Shown in pieces: positions 47,995 through 58,584 of a DNA stretch of 64,000 bases (positions are counted from its first letter, which is position 1; the number at the start of each line of letters is the position of its first letter). The notes beneath the pieces are model-generated. The model did not search any database, was not told the origin of the DNA, and saw only the letters and a program-made list of their open reading frames with translations. The position numbers and the translations under genes are program-made. Source of the DNA: Aurifilum marmelostoma (taxonomy: Eukaryota; Ascomycota; Sordariomycetes; Diaporthales; Cryphonectriaceae). The stretch lies in assembly GCA_027559495.1 (NCBI GenBank), contig JAMXSV010000010.1, positions 558,001-622,000 of the forward strand, given 5' to 3'.

Positions 47995-50900
47995 TCACCT
48001 CACAACAACCAGCTCGTCCATGTCTTCATCCTCATCCAGCACCACCTCCCGTCCCCGGTACTCGTCGCCTCGCCTGGTACTGCTGCTGCTACTGCCACCG
48101 TTATTGCCGTACAGCAGCCCTGCCACACCAGGACGGATATTCTTTCTATCGCCGCCGGTGCCACCGGGGAGGCTCTCCCGCCCGGCCTCACGGATTCCTT
48201 TATCCGTGACGAACCGCGTCTTTTTGCGCACTGGGCTCCGGTCCTTGTCCCGGAACGCGGATGCCACGGTGCTGGTGCTGTCCTTCTTGGCGTGGTGGTT
48301 TAGGTTGAGGTTCAGCCTCTCTCCGTCGCGCATGCGGGACAGCTTGTCGCGCAGGCTGCCGCCCCAGCCCAGTGTGCGCGAGGCGGTGGACGAAGATGTT
48401 GTGGAGGAGGCCGTTGTGTTGGCAGCGTTGTGGTGATTAGGTGCGCGGCTGCCGGTAAAGTTGCCACCGCCGCTGCCGCTCCCTCCTTCGAAGCTCGTGT
48501 TGAAGGAGCTCTGGGTGCTGTCCTGGCGCTTGCGCTTGATGGGGCTCAGGGAGATTTTGGGCTCGCTGCCGCGCGGAGCGATGAGGCCGAGAGAGCGGGC
48601 GTCGACCTTGCGCTCCTCCTGACCACCGTCCTCGTCGTCGTCGTGGTGGTGATAGGTGCCCGGCAGCGGGATCCTGGGCACCTTGAGCGCAGGACTGAAG
48701 CGCGCAGCCGTGGGTGGCGCCATGGACGCGGCACCAGTTTTCCTCCCACCCCCGAACCGCGAGACCTGCGAGGCCGTCGGCCTGGCCGCATCAGAAGGCT
48801 CGGCCGCCGCGGCGCGCATGTATTGCCCGCCCATGCCGCTGCCACCCATCTCGCCGAGCTTCTTTGCTATATCCCGCTCCTTCTCCTTGGCTGCGAGCCT
48901 GCGCTTCAGGCCCTCGGCCCTCTCGCGCGTGTCAACCAGCTGCGCCGCGGCGTCCACCTCCTCGTTGTTGGCTCCCCGCCTGCCACCGCTGACAAAGTAT
49001 CGGGTACCCGTGTCAAAGTCCAGCTTGCCATTGGTGTCGAGGAACTTGTCTATGCGCTCCTTCCTGGCGATGTCCTCGGCGGACTGAAACCACACCCTCC
49101 TGCTGCGGGAGTGCATCCTTCTCCCCTCGAGCCCAAAGCCCGCGCCGCCGTTGATCTCGATGCGCGCACCGCGGGTCTTGGCGAGGGCGGCGTTGGTGTG
49201 GAACTCGCAGTGCTCTGTGCGCCGTGCGTTGACCCAGCTGTTGCAGAGGGAGCCGTTGGCCTTGATGGACTTGCAGAAGCCGAGGTCGCGCGCCGTGCCG
49301 ACCTCGAGGATGGTGTCGGCGTCCGAGTTGATGGTCAAGCTGAAACGGCCCGTGTCTTGTTTCCCTGGAGGCGGCGGCATGATGTCCGGGTTGAGTATAG
49401 CCACCACGGTGCCGGGGGTCAGCTTCCAGAAGCGGTCGAAGCCCGAGTTGAAGAGGAAGAGCTCAATCTCCCACTGCAGGTCGACCAGCGCGAGGACCAT
49501 GTACTTGCCCCGGTCGGAGGTCTTCATCCTGCCCGTCTCTGCGTCGTATTGGGGTTTGTGGCTGCGCGGCTCCGATTTAGACGCCACAATGGCAAAGACG
49601 ACGCTGTCGACCACGTCATCTGGAAGCGACCAGTCGGGGGCTTTGACCTGGCGCAGTAGGTCCTGGATAGAGTAGGTCGTCTTTCCCGATATGGCTCGTG
49701 CGACGACCTGGTGGGGGAGGATGCGCCTCGAGAGGTGAAAGGAAGAGTACGGCTCGAAGGAAGCGGATGATGAAGACTTCTGGGGCTCAGAGGTCGTAGA
49801 GGTGAAGGAGGCCTGGGGGTCAGTATTGGTGCCGTCGGTGAACGAGCTGGCGGGCGCCGGGAACGATGTTGTGCGGGCGCTGGACGTGGTGTTGCTTCGC
49901 TGCAGGAACCCTGGTCTTGATCTGTCGGCTGATGGTGTCTTCCCTAATATCTCGTCTTTTGTGAAACCTCTCTCCATGGGCGAAGGCTCGTCTATGATGT
50001 CTGTGGCCTTGCTCTTATAATCCTCCATCTCTTGCCTTCCCACGTTGAAGGCCGTGCTTCGTGACCTTGCGGCCTTGTCCCTCTTGTCCTGGCGGACATT
50101 CTCCTCCTCCCGGGCGGCCTTTAGCCTCTCGCTGAAGCTCAGAGGTTTCTGTTTGTCGTCAAAGGACGACGCGGGGTTCCTCGAGCTGCGCAGGTAGCCT
50201 CCTCCGCTCTGCGACCCTCCTGCTATGTCGTCGAAGGATTTTCGAAGACTCGGTGCCCTTTTTAACGACACGTCTGAGCCCTTTAGACCTTTGTCGATAC
50301 CAAGCAGGACCCGGCTGGGAGATGTTTCGGTGGGTGGTGGCTGGGCCCTCCTTACTGGAGACGCGGGAACTTCGACCGGTTGTTGTTGCTGTTGTTGTTG
50401 TTGTTGTGACGAGGGTCGCGCCGCAGGGTCCGTCCTCCTGATCTCTTTTATTCTCATGCCCGGCCGCGCCATAGAGGCTGATTCGGGCCTCTGATTTCTG
50501 GCAGCATCCTCCTCAAGCCACTGATGTTGGCCAGAGGCCGCCTGGGAGGAGGATGCCTGCTGTGATGAACCGTTTGCTGCCCTAGCCTTCTCCTTGCGCA
50601 GCTTCTTGAGCCTCAGCTGAGCCTGTATCTCCTGGAGCTTCAGCTGCAGGGTCTCCTCGTCGTCGCCGTCATCATCCAGGTCCATGGGATCACCATCCCC
50701 TCCTCCTCCTCCCCCTCCTCCTCCCCACGTCATCATGTCGGACGAGGGCCGGTGTGCGAGAGCTGTGGTGGTAGTGGTCGGTCTGGGCTTCAGGGGCGAG
50801 GGCGAGGTGGACCGCTGGGCGAGCATCTGTCTGTAGCGCTCGCGGCCGCCGGGTGTTCCGAGGAGAGCCTCTTTGGGCGATCGTGGTGGCCACTGCTGCT

Positions 50901-51133
50901 CGAGACCTGCTGGTGCAGCGGTGGTGGCGGTGGCGGCTGCTGGTGTTTGCGGCTCTTGGTCAGCCGCGCGAGGAATTGAGACAGTGTGGAGCAGTTCTTG
51001 ATTTATGGCGTCGTCCTCCTCTTGTATTCTTGCTGCTCCTCGCCTCTTTCCTATCTTGATCTCTTCCTCTTCTTCTTCCTTTTCCTTTTTGTTCTCTTTT
51101 GCGCTCTCAGAGTAGACACTCACGTGGGGGCAT
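47995..51133 (-). CDS. MCM10: Replication factor Mcm10
   Basis: Proposed exons (complement) 51124-51133 and 47995-50939; 984 aa. The long frame reaching 51123 begins with GTG, not ATG. An ATG 10 nt further upstream is followed at once by GTGAGT. Splicing to CACCAG ending at 50940, preceded by a GCTGAC branch, gives MPP joined to the conserved WPPRSPKEALLGTPGGR block in frame. The middle holds the Mcm10 OB fold (YMVLALVDLQWEIELFLFN, FWKLTPGTVVAILNPDI) and the CCCH zinc finger (FCKSIKANGSLCNSW to EHCEFH). Long Ser/Gln-rich disordered regions flank it, including a Gln9 run. Mcm10 binds the CMG helicase, pol alpha and DNA during origin firing and elongation. It lies divergent from RNase H2B. Confidence 0.93.
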
Positions 51134-52583
51134 CGTGTTTCTTTGGGGCTCAGTTCCCAAGCATATGCAACAAACAGGTGCCACTTCGTCTTTGCCCCTC
51201 AATCAGTGTAGGTTTCCCCAGACTGTGTCGCGCAGCAGCAGCAGCAACGGCAACAACAACAACTGGACTTGCAGTGTGCCCCGTGCAACAGCAGTATGAC
51301 CGTGTGGGAAAGGATGCGGTGGGGGGGGGAAAGGGTGGGTTTCGCCTCGCTGGACAGGTCCTGGCACCGGCCAATTAATTTCGCCCACGCCTGAGCACCA
51401 CCTGCATGCACCACGGTCCAGCTGTAGTTGTCGTACCCGACGACAGGGCATGGGGTGAACAGGGACGTGTTATTCTGATTGGTCGGAGGAATACTGGATC
51501 TCTCGCTGTATGTGTTATCGTGTGTTTATGTTATTGACTACTGAGGGGGTGATGGACTGTGGGTCCGCGGTTTGTCGACTTCTTGTTTTGTGAGTGCAAG
51601 CAGAATAAGAAGAGAAGAATGAAGAAAAAAGAATGAGGAAAAAAAAAAGTAACGCAGTAGTGGCCGGAGGAGGATGACGATGTCGTCGTTTCGCGTGTGG
51701 TTGGTGTGTGGGCGTGTGGGCGTGCTAGTGGTGTGGTGGTGGGTGGTTTAGTTGGTTAGCGGTAGTGGTGGATGGTAGAGGGTGGCTGTGTTTGTTTTTA
51801 CAGGGCCATGGGTGGCTGGCTGGCGACCAAATGTACTGTCACGGTATAAGTAAGCAAGCCATGGAGCGAGGTTCTTCTGGGCCAACCCCTCCCCCCCCAG
51901 CGCCCCCCGCTGGCCCTTTTGGGGGGGGGTCATTAGATCCCGGGGCAAATCCCTGGACGAACTAAACCTACAAGCGACAGGGCTGACGGTTTATGGGCCT
52001 GGAGAGGGGGAGATCGGCCAGACAAGATCGATTTGTGCCTGAGAGTTGTCGGGGGAAACAGGATGGCGAGATTAAACGACATACCACCTCCCCACTGCGC
52101 GCATGAATCACAGCAATACTGTAATATTCAATGAACATCAATAATATTATCGTTCAGAGTTTTCAATATTTTCCTTAGCTGTGCAAATGGGGAGATTCGA
52201 GTCCTGATTGGCAGGTGGGTCTCGAGACGGAGGACCAGAAGCAAAAAGGCGTCGCGACACTGACGCGAGATGCCCTAATCAAGAACGCGCATCCTTGCTT
52301 GCTACGCGATGCACTGTCTACCGTACTACCTATGCATCTGAATGTCACGTCTATTGCTGCTACAGTTACTTTTCCTCTGCATTGCGCGTCATAACGGGCA
52401 TTGTTAAGACCTGTAAGATCCATCGTATCCACTGGGACAACAACAACAACAACAACAAACATCATCAACAACAACAATAACCACGACAACCATACTCCGA
52501 TCTGGGTCTCCATCGAGCGCAATCTGACATCTGTGCCCCTGCATTAGGACAGGAGGTGAATACGTCGCTGGGCTGAGGAGAAC
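51134..52583. other. Divergent promoter region, MCM10 and RNase H2B
   Basis: About 1.45 kb between two start codons of genes acting at replication forks. Contains a CAG/CAA triplet run (51,233-51,263) and an AAC repeat (52,438-52,458) near the RNase H2B start. No perfect ACGCGT was seen; ACGCGA occurs near 52,264. No ORF of note. Confidence 0.5.
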
Positions 52584-53957
52584 ATGGCGAGGACGAGGAC
52601 AGGAAAAGGCGCTGGCAAGGCTGCCCCGAGCAGAGGGGGAAAAGCAGGAGCAGAGGAAGACGATAAGCCCACAGTCTCAAGACACATTCTGCCCACAGAA
52701 TCGTCCAGCCCACCCAAAGTCCTCATACTCCCAGACAGGGCAACGCCAGAGGCACGAGTCGTCTCTCTCACACATCCCCGCTACTCAAAACCCTCCCGAT
52801 ACCTGATATGTCCAGACACGGGCGCCTACGAGTTCACCAGGATTTCTGCGCCCAAGACCACTCCACGGAGTTGGCTCCTCGAGGGCGCAGATACCACTCC
52901 TGCCGCCGCCTCCTCCCCCTCCTTCGAGACCCAGGTCACCAAGAGCGCAGACCTATACCTCGCCACCCCCATCGACCCGCTCTTCCTAGCCCTCCCGGCC
53001 CTCGCAGCCCAGTTCTCCGCCGCCGGTAGGCGCATGTTCCTCTCGAGCGACGACCACCTCGACACCGTCGGCGAGGCCGCGCCGCACCTGCGCGACACGG
53101 TCGTGCGCTGGCCCGCATGGAGGCGACGGCTCGAGCGCCGCATGGCTGCGTGCTGTGACACGGCCGAGGCGGGCGACGAGACCATGTTTCGCTTCAGCGA
53201 GGACAAGCTGTTTGCAGAGGTGCTGGTCAAGGCGCGGCGGATGGCAGGAGCCGGCGGGCTGCCGGGGAGCATGGAGGACAGGTTTGTGGTGAAGGCGCTC
53301 GAGGCGCCTGTGCTGGGTGTCAAGAGGACCATGGGGGCTGGTGGTAGTGTTGCTGCTGCTACTACTGCGACGGTGGCCGTGCTGCAGGCCGAAGAGTCGG
53401 CCATGTCGTCAGAGGGGGACGGGTCGCAGTCGTCAGCTGTCACCACCACCACTACCATGACATCGGCATCAGAGACATCGACCGCCGCGACCTCGGTGGC
53501 AGATGAGTCTGTCGAGGGGACGGTGGCGCCGGAAGCAAAGGGCGTGTCCTCTGCGATGCAGGCGTCCGACGAGGTCGTCGGTCTGCAGCGCCTGCGCATC
53601 GCCTTCAACTTCATCTGCTCGTCATATGTGCCTGCCGCCATGGCATCAGTGCTCAAGAGAATGCTCGCAGAAGACAAAGGCCCCGCGTCGGTCGACTTTG
53701 GTCCTCTGGATGACTACGTCGCGCAGTTGACCAGGCTGCGGCAGGAGGCCATGACGGCGCGGTCCGCATCAGACTACTCGCGGAAGCGGACCCTGGACGA
53801 GGAGGACGAGGACAGGAGGGAGAGCAAGAGGAAGAAGGAGGAGGAGGAGAAGCGGAAGAAGGCAGGCGAGAGCCGGGGTGTGAGGGAGCTGAAGAAGGTG
53901 AACACGGCGGGGATGCAGAAGCTCAGTGCTTTCTTTAAGCCAAAGGGCGCATCATGA
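52584..53957 (+). CDS. Ribonuclease H2 subunit B
   Basis: Single exon of 457 aa from ATG 52584. The N-terminal part forms the triple-barrel region shared by RNASEH2B/Rnh202 (KVLILPDRATPEARVVSL, HPRYSKPSRYLICPDTGAYEF, ADLYLATPIDPLFLALPAL). The winged-helix part has FRFSEDKLFAEVLVKARR, then, after a Thr/Ser-rich insert of about 70 residues, LQRLRIAFNFICSSYVPAAM. A lysine-rich coiled coil follows, and the C-terminus carries MQKLSAFF, a PCNA-interacting peptide of the MxxLxxFF kind found in RNASEH2B. The B subunit tethers the RNase H2 trimer to PCNA so it can remove ribonucleotides and RNA-DNA hybrids. Length exceeds the human protein mainly through the insert. Confidence 0.93.
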   Translation: MARTRTGKGAGKAAPSRGGKAGAEEDDKPTVSRHILPTESSSPPKVLILPDRATPEARVVSLTHPRYSKPSRYLICPDTGAYEFTRISAPKTTPRSWLLEGADTTPAAASSPSFETQVTKSADLYLATPIDPLFLALPALAAQFSAAGRRMFLSSDDHLDTVGEAAPHLRDTVVRWPAWRRRLERRMAACCDTAEAGDETMFRFSEDKLFAEVLVKARRMAGAGGLPGSMEDRFVVKALEAPVLGVKRTMGAGGSVAAATTATVAVLQAEESAMSSEGDGSQSSAVTTTTTMTSASETSTAATSVADESVEGTVAPEAKGVSSAMQASDEVVGLQRLRIAFNFICSSYVPAAMASVLKRMLAEDKGPASVDFGPLDDYVAQLTRLRQEAMTARSASDYSRKRTLDEEDEDRRESKRKKEEEEKRKKAGESRGVRELKKVNTAGMQKLSAFFKPKGAS

Positions 53958-54196
53958 ACACGATGGTGGCGTGAGGGTGCGTCAGAGACCTCACGACAAT
54001 TTGTAGGCTTAATCATCTTGGATATAACTCTTGTGCACCATATAGGAAAAGGGGTATCATTGAATAAATGCATTGCATAGCATGCACCGCACGAGGCAGG
54101 ATGAACAGAAGACCAGAATGGCACACATCAAGACCCAACATCCATCAGTATCATCATCATCGCCTTTCTCCTCTTTTCTTACACACAATGTCTCGC

Positions 54197-55032
54197 TCAT
54201 CTCACGCCCCGCCCTGTCGCCCTGGTCCCACGTGCTGTTCGCCCCGCGCCGAAGCCCCTTCCTATCTGGGATCCGGCCCTCGAGCTTGATGCAGACGCGG
54301 CAGTCCTGTCCAGCCCCGACGTGTTGGCCCCCTCCCCCCCTCAGGATCCCCCTCGCACGCGTCGCCCTCGTGCCCCGCGCACCAGGGACACCTCGCCCAC
54401 GGCCCGTCGTGGTGGTGCCTGCGAGGCGCGCCCTCTCCTGCTGCTCCGCCCTCAGGCGAGCCTCTTCCCGTCGGCGGACCTCCTCCTCGGCCCTGTGCTG
54501 TGCGGCCAGCTGCTGCTCGAGCCTCTCCTCCTCGACGGCCTCGAGATCCCTGGTGGAGCCGTTCCAGTCCTTATTCAGGATGAGGCGCTGGTTGTGTTCG
54601 GTTTGGGAGAGGATGCGCGTCCACGTGTTGAGGAGGGTAGATGCATTGTCAACCGTCCTGGAAACGCTCTGCGATGGGTAAGTCTGTCAGCATACCTGTT
54701 GCCTCGACGCAGCTGGGGCTTTCATAGGCTGCTTTGTGTGTGTCTGTACTGTGTCTGTATCGAAGACTTACTCCCATGTTCCCCTTGGCCTTCTCCAGCG
54801 TGCCTATGACTCCCTCGATCACCTCATTGATGTTCCGCACCCCCTCCAGCTCCCGGCGGAGGGCAGCCTCTCGAACCTCCTCGGCATCGAAGGGCTCCTT
54901 TTCCTTGTCCCTGGAGCTGGCATGAGGTGGGGGTGTCTTGGGCGTCCTGGGCGTCTTGGGTCTGGACGGCAGGTCGGAGGGTTTGATGGGTGACGAGAAG
55001 AGCTCGGAGGGGTCGACCTCGTCTTCTGCCAT
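54197..55032 (-). CDS. DUO1: DASH complex subunit Duo1, with a possible frameshift near the C-terminus
   Basis: Exon 1 is 54772-55032; exon 2 starts at 54668 after a GTAAGT...CGCAG intron. It carries the Duo1 signature LRRELEGVRNINEVIEGVI, LEKAKGNMG, SVSRTVDNASTLLNTW, TRILSQTEHNQRLILNKDW and STRDLEAVEEERL, followed by a coiled coil. After ...RARGILR the frame crosses a G7 run (54335-54341) next to a G5 run. The literal frame then gives an atypical Cys/Trp-containing tail ending at 54057. The +1 frame gives a Gly/Ser/Arg/Thr tail ending TGRGVR at 54197, typical of fungal Duo1. The span given assumes the latter. Duo1 is part of the microtubule-encircling DASH/Dam1 kinetochore ring. Identity is firm; the end is uncertain. 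Confidence 0.88.
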
Positions 55033-56121
55033 GTTTCAGGTCAATCAATCCCGGTCAGCCTGGGTCGTGTGTGCTGTATGATGTTTGGCCTGCTTTTGAT
55101 CGCCAGCCGCGGGGAAAATTCTCGAGACGGTCACAGAGAGACGGAAAAAGTATGACGTCGGTCTGGTCTGGAGATGCAGAATGTGTTGGCACGGCATGGC
55201 CCCTTGTCTGCCTGTTTAGGGTTGATTGTTGATTTTTCGGTTTAGCGACGCGTCGGGACGCGACACGCGTTTTGGGTACACTCAATTGATTGGTTCAGGC
55301 CTGCTGCTGTCCTGACTAGACAGGGGACCCACCACAACATCAGCCCCAATTTTCCGACTGCTCAGCAGGTTGGGCACACAGCAGCCCTCCAGACAGCACC
55401 AGCCTCCTCCCCCTTCTCACCTGTTTTTACCAAACTGGTGCTCCTCCCCCCCCTCTCTCCCAATTTCTGCACCAATTCCAACCCCCCCCTTCTTCCCTTT
55501 TTAACTACACGCAACACCTTTTCATGACACAACTGACTATCTCAAGTCGTGCTTGTTCTTCCCAAAGTGGTTTAAAAAAGAGTATCATTCTCAAATACTA
55601 AGCAGCCACTTTTTTTTTTTTTTTTCTTTGTTGCTGTTTGGGCAATTGGACCTACAGTGGCCCATAAAATAAGAAGTCCCCCAAAGACAGGATAGAGGGA
55701 GAGGAGAGAGAAGCACACGTCGTGCCTAGCTCATTTCCTTATATCCTGCTGCACCCAACCCAAACCCTGACCGCCTCACACCCTCCCTTTTTCCCATCTT
55801 TGCCCTCAGCTCCGCGTCATCCAGCCAACCCTCGACCCGCCCAACCCTCTGTTGGCGCATCCTACACACATTGCGACTCTCCAGGACCTGGTCTTGAGAA
55901 AAGCTGCTCTTGATTCTCATTTATTCCAAACATCTGCAGCAATTCTCCTGTGCGCTACACGTCAAGGGAGCAGATCAGAACCAGCACAGGCCATAGGTTC
56001 TGTGCTCCATCGAGAACAACAGCTGAGCAAGCTGCCTGAGACCAAGCTCACACAAGGAGAGGGAGAGATTCGGTCCAAGCAATCTCCAGATTCTGAGTCG
56101 ATCGAAGCAGCCTGCGACAAC
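55033..56121. other. Divergent promoter region, DUO1 and the downstream plus-strand gene
   Basis: About 1.1 kb between two start codons, with no ORF that has both an ATG and coding character. Contains the clustered ACGCGT sites near 55,250 and a T15 tract at 55,611-55,625. The in-frame extension upstream of 56122 has no ATG and reads as leader. Confidence 0.5.
55248..55270. promoter_or_regulatory. Cluster of two MCB sites and one near-MCB
   Basis: ACGCGT at 55248-55253 and 55265-55270, with ACGCGA at 55258-55263 between them: three core-like sites in 23 bp. They lie 216-238 bp upstream of the DUO1 ATG and about 850 bp upstream of the plus-strand gene. Paired MCBs are the usual MBF target arrangement in yeasts. 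DUO1 is the closer candidate target. Confidence 0.55.
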
Positions 56122-57545
56122 ATGGCAACAGCTTATGTTGCTACAACCCCAACGCGGAGTGGCTCTCCAGCTTCCATCAACACCCCACCCACCCCAAGAC
56201 TCGGCGGGTTTGGCGACCACTGGGAGCCTTACTCTCCTGCTCCTCGCAAGTCGGCTCGTCTCTCCTCGCAACACACCACCTCCACCCACACCCGCACACC
56301 GTCACCACACTCGTCGGGTCGCACGTCGCGACCCTCTCAAATTCGCCACACCGCGACAGAAGCACCCACCACTGCACCAAAATCCAACTCTGGAGAGCGT
56401 CGCTCGCGCCACCCCGACAGCATGAGCTCCCCGCCCCCCACCTCTCCCCAGAAGCGGCGCCAGCCGCCCTCGGCCTCGCGCAGTGTCTCAGGCTCCCTGA
56501 CTGCAGAGAGCATCCGCAATGCCGCTGCCGCCCTTGGTGGTCCCTCCAAGATGGAAGCCCAGCTCTCGCGCGCCGCGCTCGCCCTCCCCACCCCCGCCAA
56601 GACCCCCGCCAATCGGCACTCCAAGCAGAGCGAGAAGGACGTCACCGCGGTCGCGCGCAACCTCTTCAGCAAGCAGCAGCAGCAGCAGCAAGAGGAGCAG
56701 CAGCAGTTGAGCCCCAAGAAGTCGCGCGCCAAGCGTACCAACAACATCTCGCTGGACAGCTTCGAGATCCACGACGACGGCGCCCCCATCGAGATCTTCA
56801 CTGACTCCGAGAACCGCCTGCCTGAGGTCGATGACAGCACCGATAACCCCTTCTACGGCGAGGCTGGCATTGCTGCTTCGACGGTTCCTGTCCGCCGCAG
56901 CTCCCGCAACAAGAAGAACGCCGCGGTCGAGAAGGAGATTGTTGAGGAGAACCTGAAGCGCGAAGACGGCATGCTCTATGTCTTGTAAGTTTTGTACCCC
57001 AACAGAATCCCGAGACCGAAAAATCATGACGCTAACATATATTTAATCTCTTCTTCAGCCGTGGCAAGAGGGTTTTTAGAAGATTCACCGAAGGCGAGGC
57101 ATCCTCTCGACCAGCTGTGAAGCCTCGTCTGCTCTTCCCTCCCACCAAGGCCAGCAAGGAGAACGAGCTCATCCCCGAGGAGGAGGCCGAGACAGATATC
57201 GAGGAGGAGCAGCAGGAACTGCAACAGCAGCGTGTCAGCGCCCCACCCCCTCAGAACGTCGTCGAGACGCCGGTCGAGGCCGTCGAGGAGAAGGTCAACA
57301 CCCCCAAGGCGCCCAAGTTCGCACCTGCCTCACCCCCTGCCACCTCCCGTGCTACTCGGTCCAAGAAGATCATGGCCGACGAGCCTACCCCGATTAAGGG
57401 CAAGGGCAAGCGCGCCGGCGGCCGAAGCCCCTTCGACGGCTGGCAGAGGACCAAGAACAGCCCCAGTACCTCTTCTTCGCACGGACAGAAGCGCGCTGGC
57501 GAGCCTCTCAGCAACGATGCTGCAGCCAAGCGGACCAAGGCTTAG
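56122..57545 (+). CDS. Disordered, probably nuclear protein of unknown function
   Basis: Exons 56122-56984 and 57059-57545 (GTAAGT, branch GCTAAC, CTTCAG); 449 aa. 56122 is the first ATG of the frame. I do not recognise the family. Visible features: many Ser/Thr-Pro sites in the first 200 residues; a conserved-looking block ALALPTPAKTPANRH followed by VTAVARNLF; Gln-rich and basic stretches (KKSRAKR); an acidic block EIFTDSENRLPEVDD; a motif MLYVFRGKRVFRRF split by the intron; and a Lys/Arg-rich end (GQKRAGEPLSNDAAAKRTKA) resembling a nuclear signal. It has no membrane segment or enzyme motif. Multiple SP/TP sites suggest phosphorylation by cyclin-dependent or MAP kinases, which is inference. 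Expression could share the MCB cluster upstream. Confidence 0.75.
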
Positions 57546-58584
57546 GATGGAGACTGCGCGTGAGACCGCTGGTGTTTTGTTGGGGCTATCATGCCGCGTT
57601 TTGACTGCTTTTTTTTTCTTCCTTCTTTTTTTCCTTGCTCTTCAAGGAACAGAGCTGACAAGGTGTCGGGTACTTTTCACCGGGCTCTTGCAGCAAACGG
57701 GACAGGATAGCGCCCAGCATGTTGGCGCGTCACGTTGGGAACGAGGGCCTAATGATCTGGCCTACCGTGGAAGACCTTTGGTTCTTACAACTCATCGCAT
57801 CGAGCCTATTGGTGTTTTTGTGTGTTTTGCGTTGTTGCCGACTGAGACATTGTGCACTGCAAACAAGTCCCCACTACTACGGTACGGGAGACAATAAGTA
57901 TGGTGTTTTTTTCTCTCTAAAGGTCTGCTCAACAGGATTCGACGGCTGGATATTCCAAAGGGAAAAGGGGCAAGGCGTCCGGAGTCAGTTTCCTCGTACA
58001 GCAGGCAGACAGTATGTCAAGGATTAGTATGAATTGTCAGATAGATAATCTAAAAGAATACCAAGGTCAAAAAGTTTTTCGATCAGAGGTGAGGACGCGG
58101 TGTGCATGTTCTGAAGGTGAGCTGATTGACCATTTTTTTGAGCTATTATATTTTGCTGGAGCGGTTGCGGATGTCGTTTGGCCGTGCTGGCATGACGACA
58201 GCTCCACGTCCCCGCAGTGGCCTCCGACTTCTGCAGACTCGACCGGCGGTAGGCACGTCTTGGTTTTTCCCACCTTCCCTCTTCTCAATAACAACAACAC
58301 CACCAACAATAGACATTCTCGGGCATACCTTGTCTCGTCTTTTCGTGTCTTCCTTCTTCTTTTCCCTCTCCATCAATTGGGTAGATTCAATCTTGTCCAG
58401 CAGATCTGCATACAGACACGTCTTTTGCCTTTTCCGTAATATTTCTGAACGCCTAATCGAATCTTTTAGACCTCTGCTCTCACCGACCAAATCAAGAGGA
58501 TCCACGGCCACAAACAGAGCACAAACTGAATCAACCTCCCAAGAGGAAAGAAAAGAAAGAAAGAAGTAGGGAAAAGAAGGTAGA
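57546..58584. other. Intergenic plus PBY1 promoter
   Basis: 3' flank of the disordered-protein gene and 5' flank of PBY1, both on the plus strand. Short ORFs only. An AAC/ACC triplet stretch occurs near 58,290-58,306. Confidence 0.5.

Noticed and set aside
48430..49659. 409-codon plus-strand open frame opposite MCM10
   Set aside because: Antisense shadow of the MCM10 OB-fold/zinc region with no recognisable features.
55852..56121. In-frame upstream extension of the SP/TP-rich protein
   Set aside because: Starts at TTG; the first ATG is 56122, and the extension reads like 5' leader.
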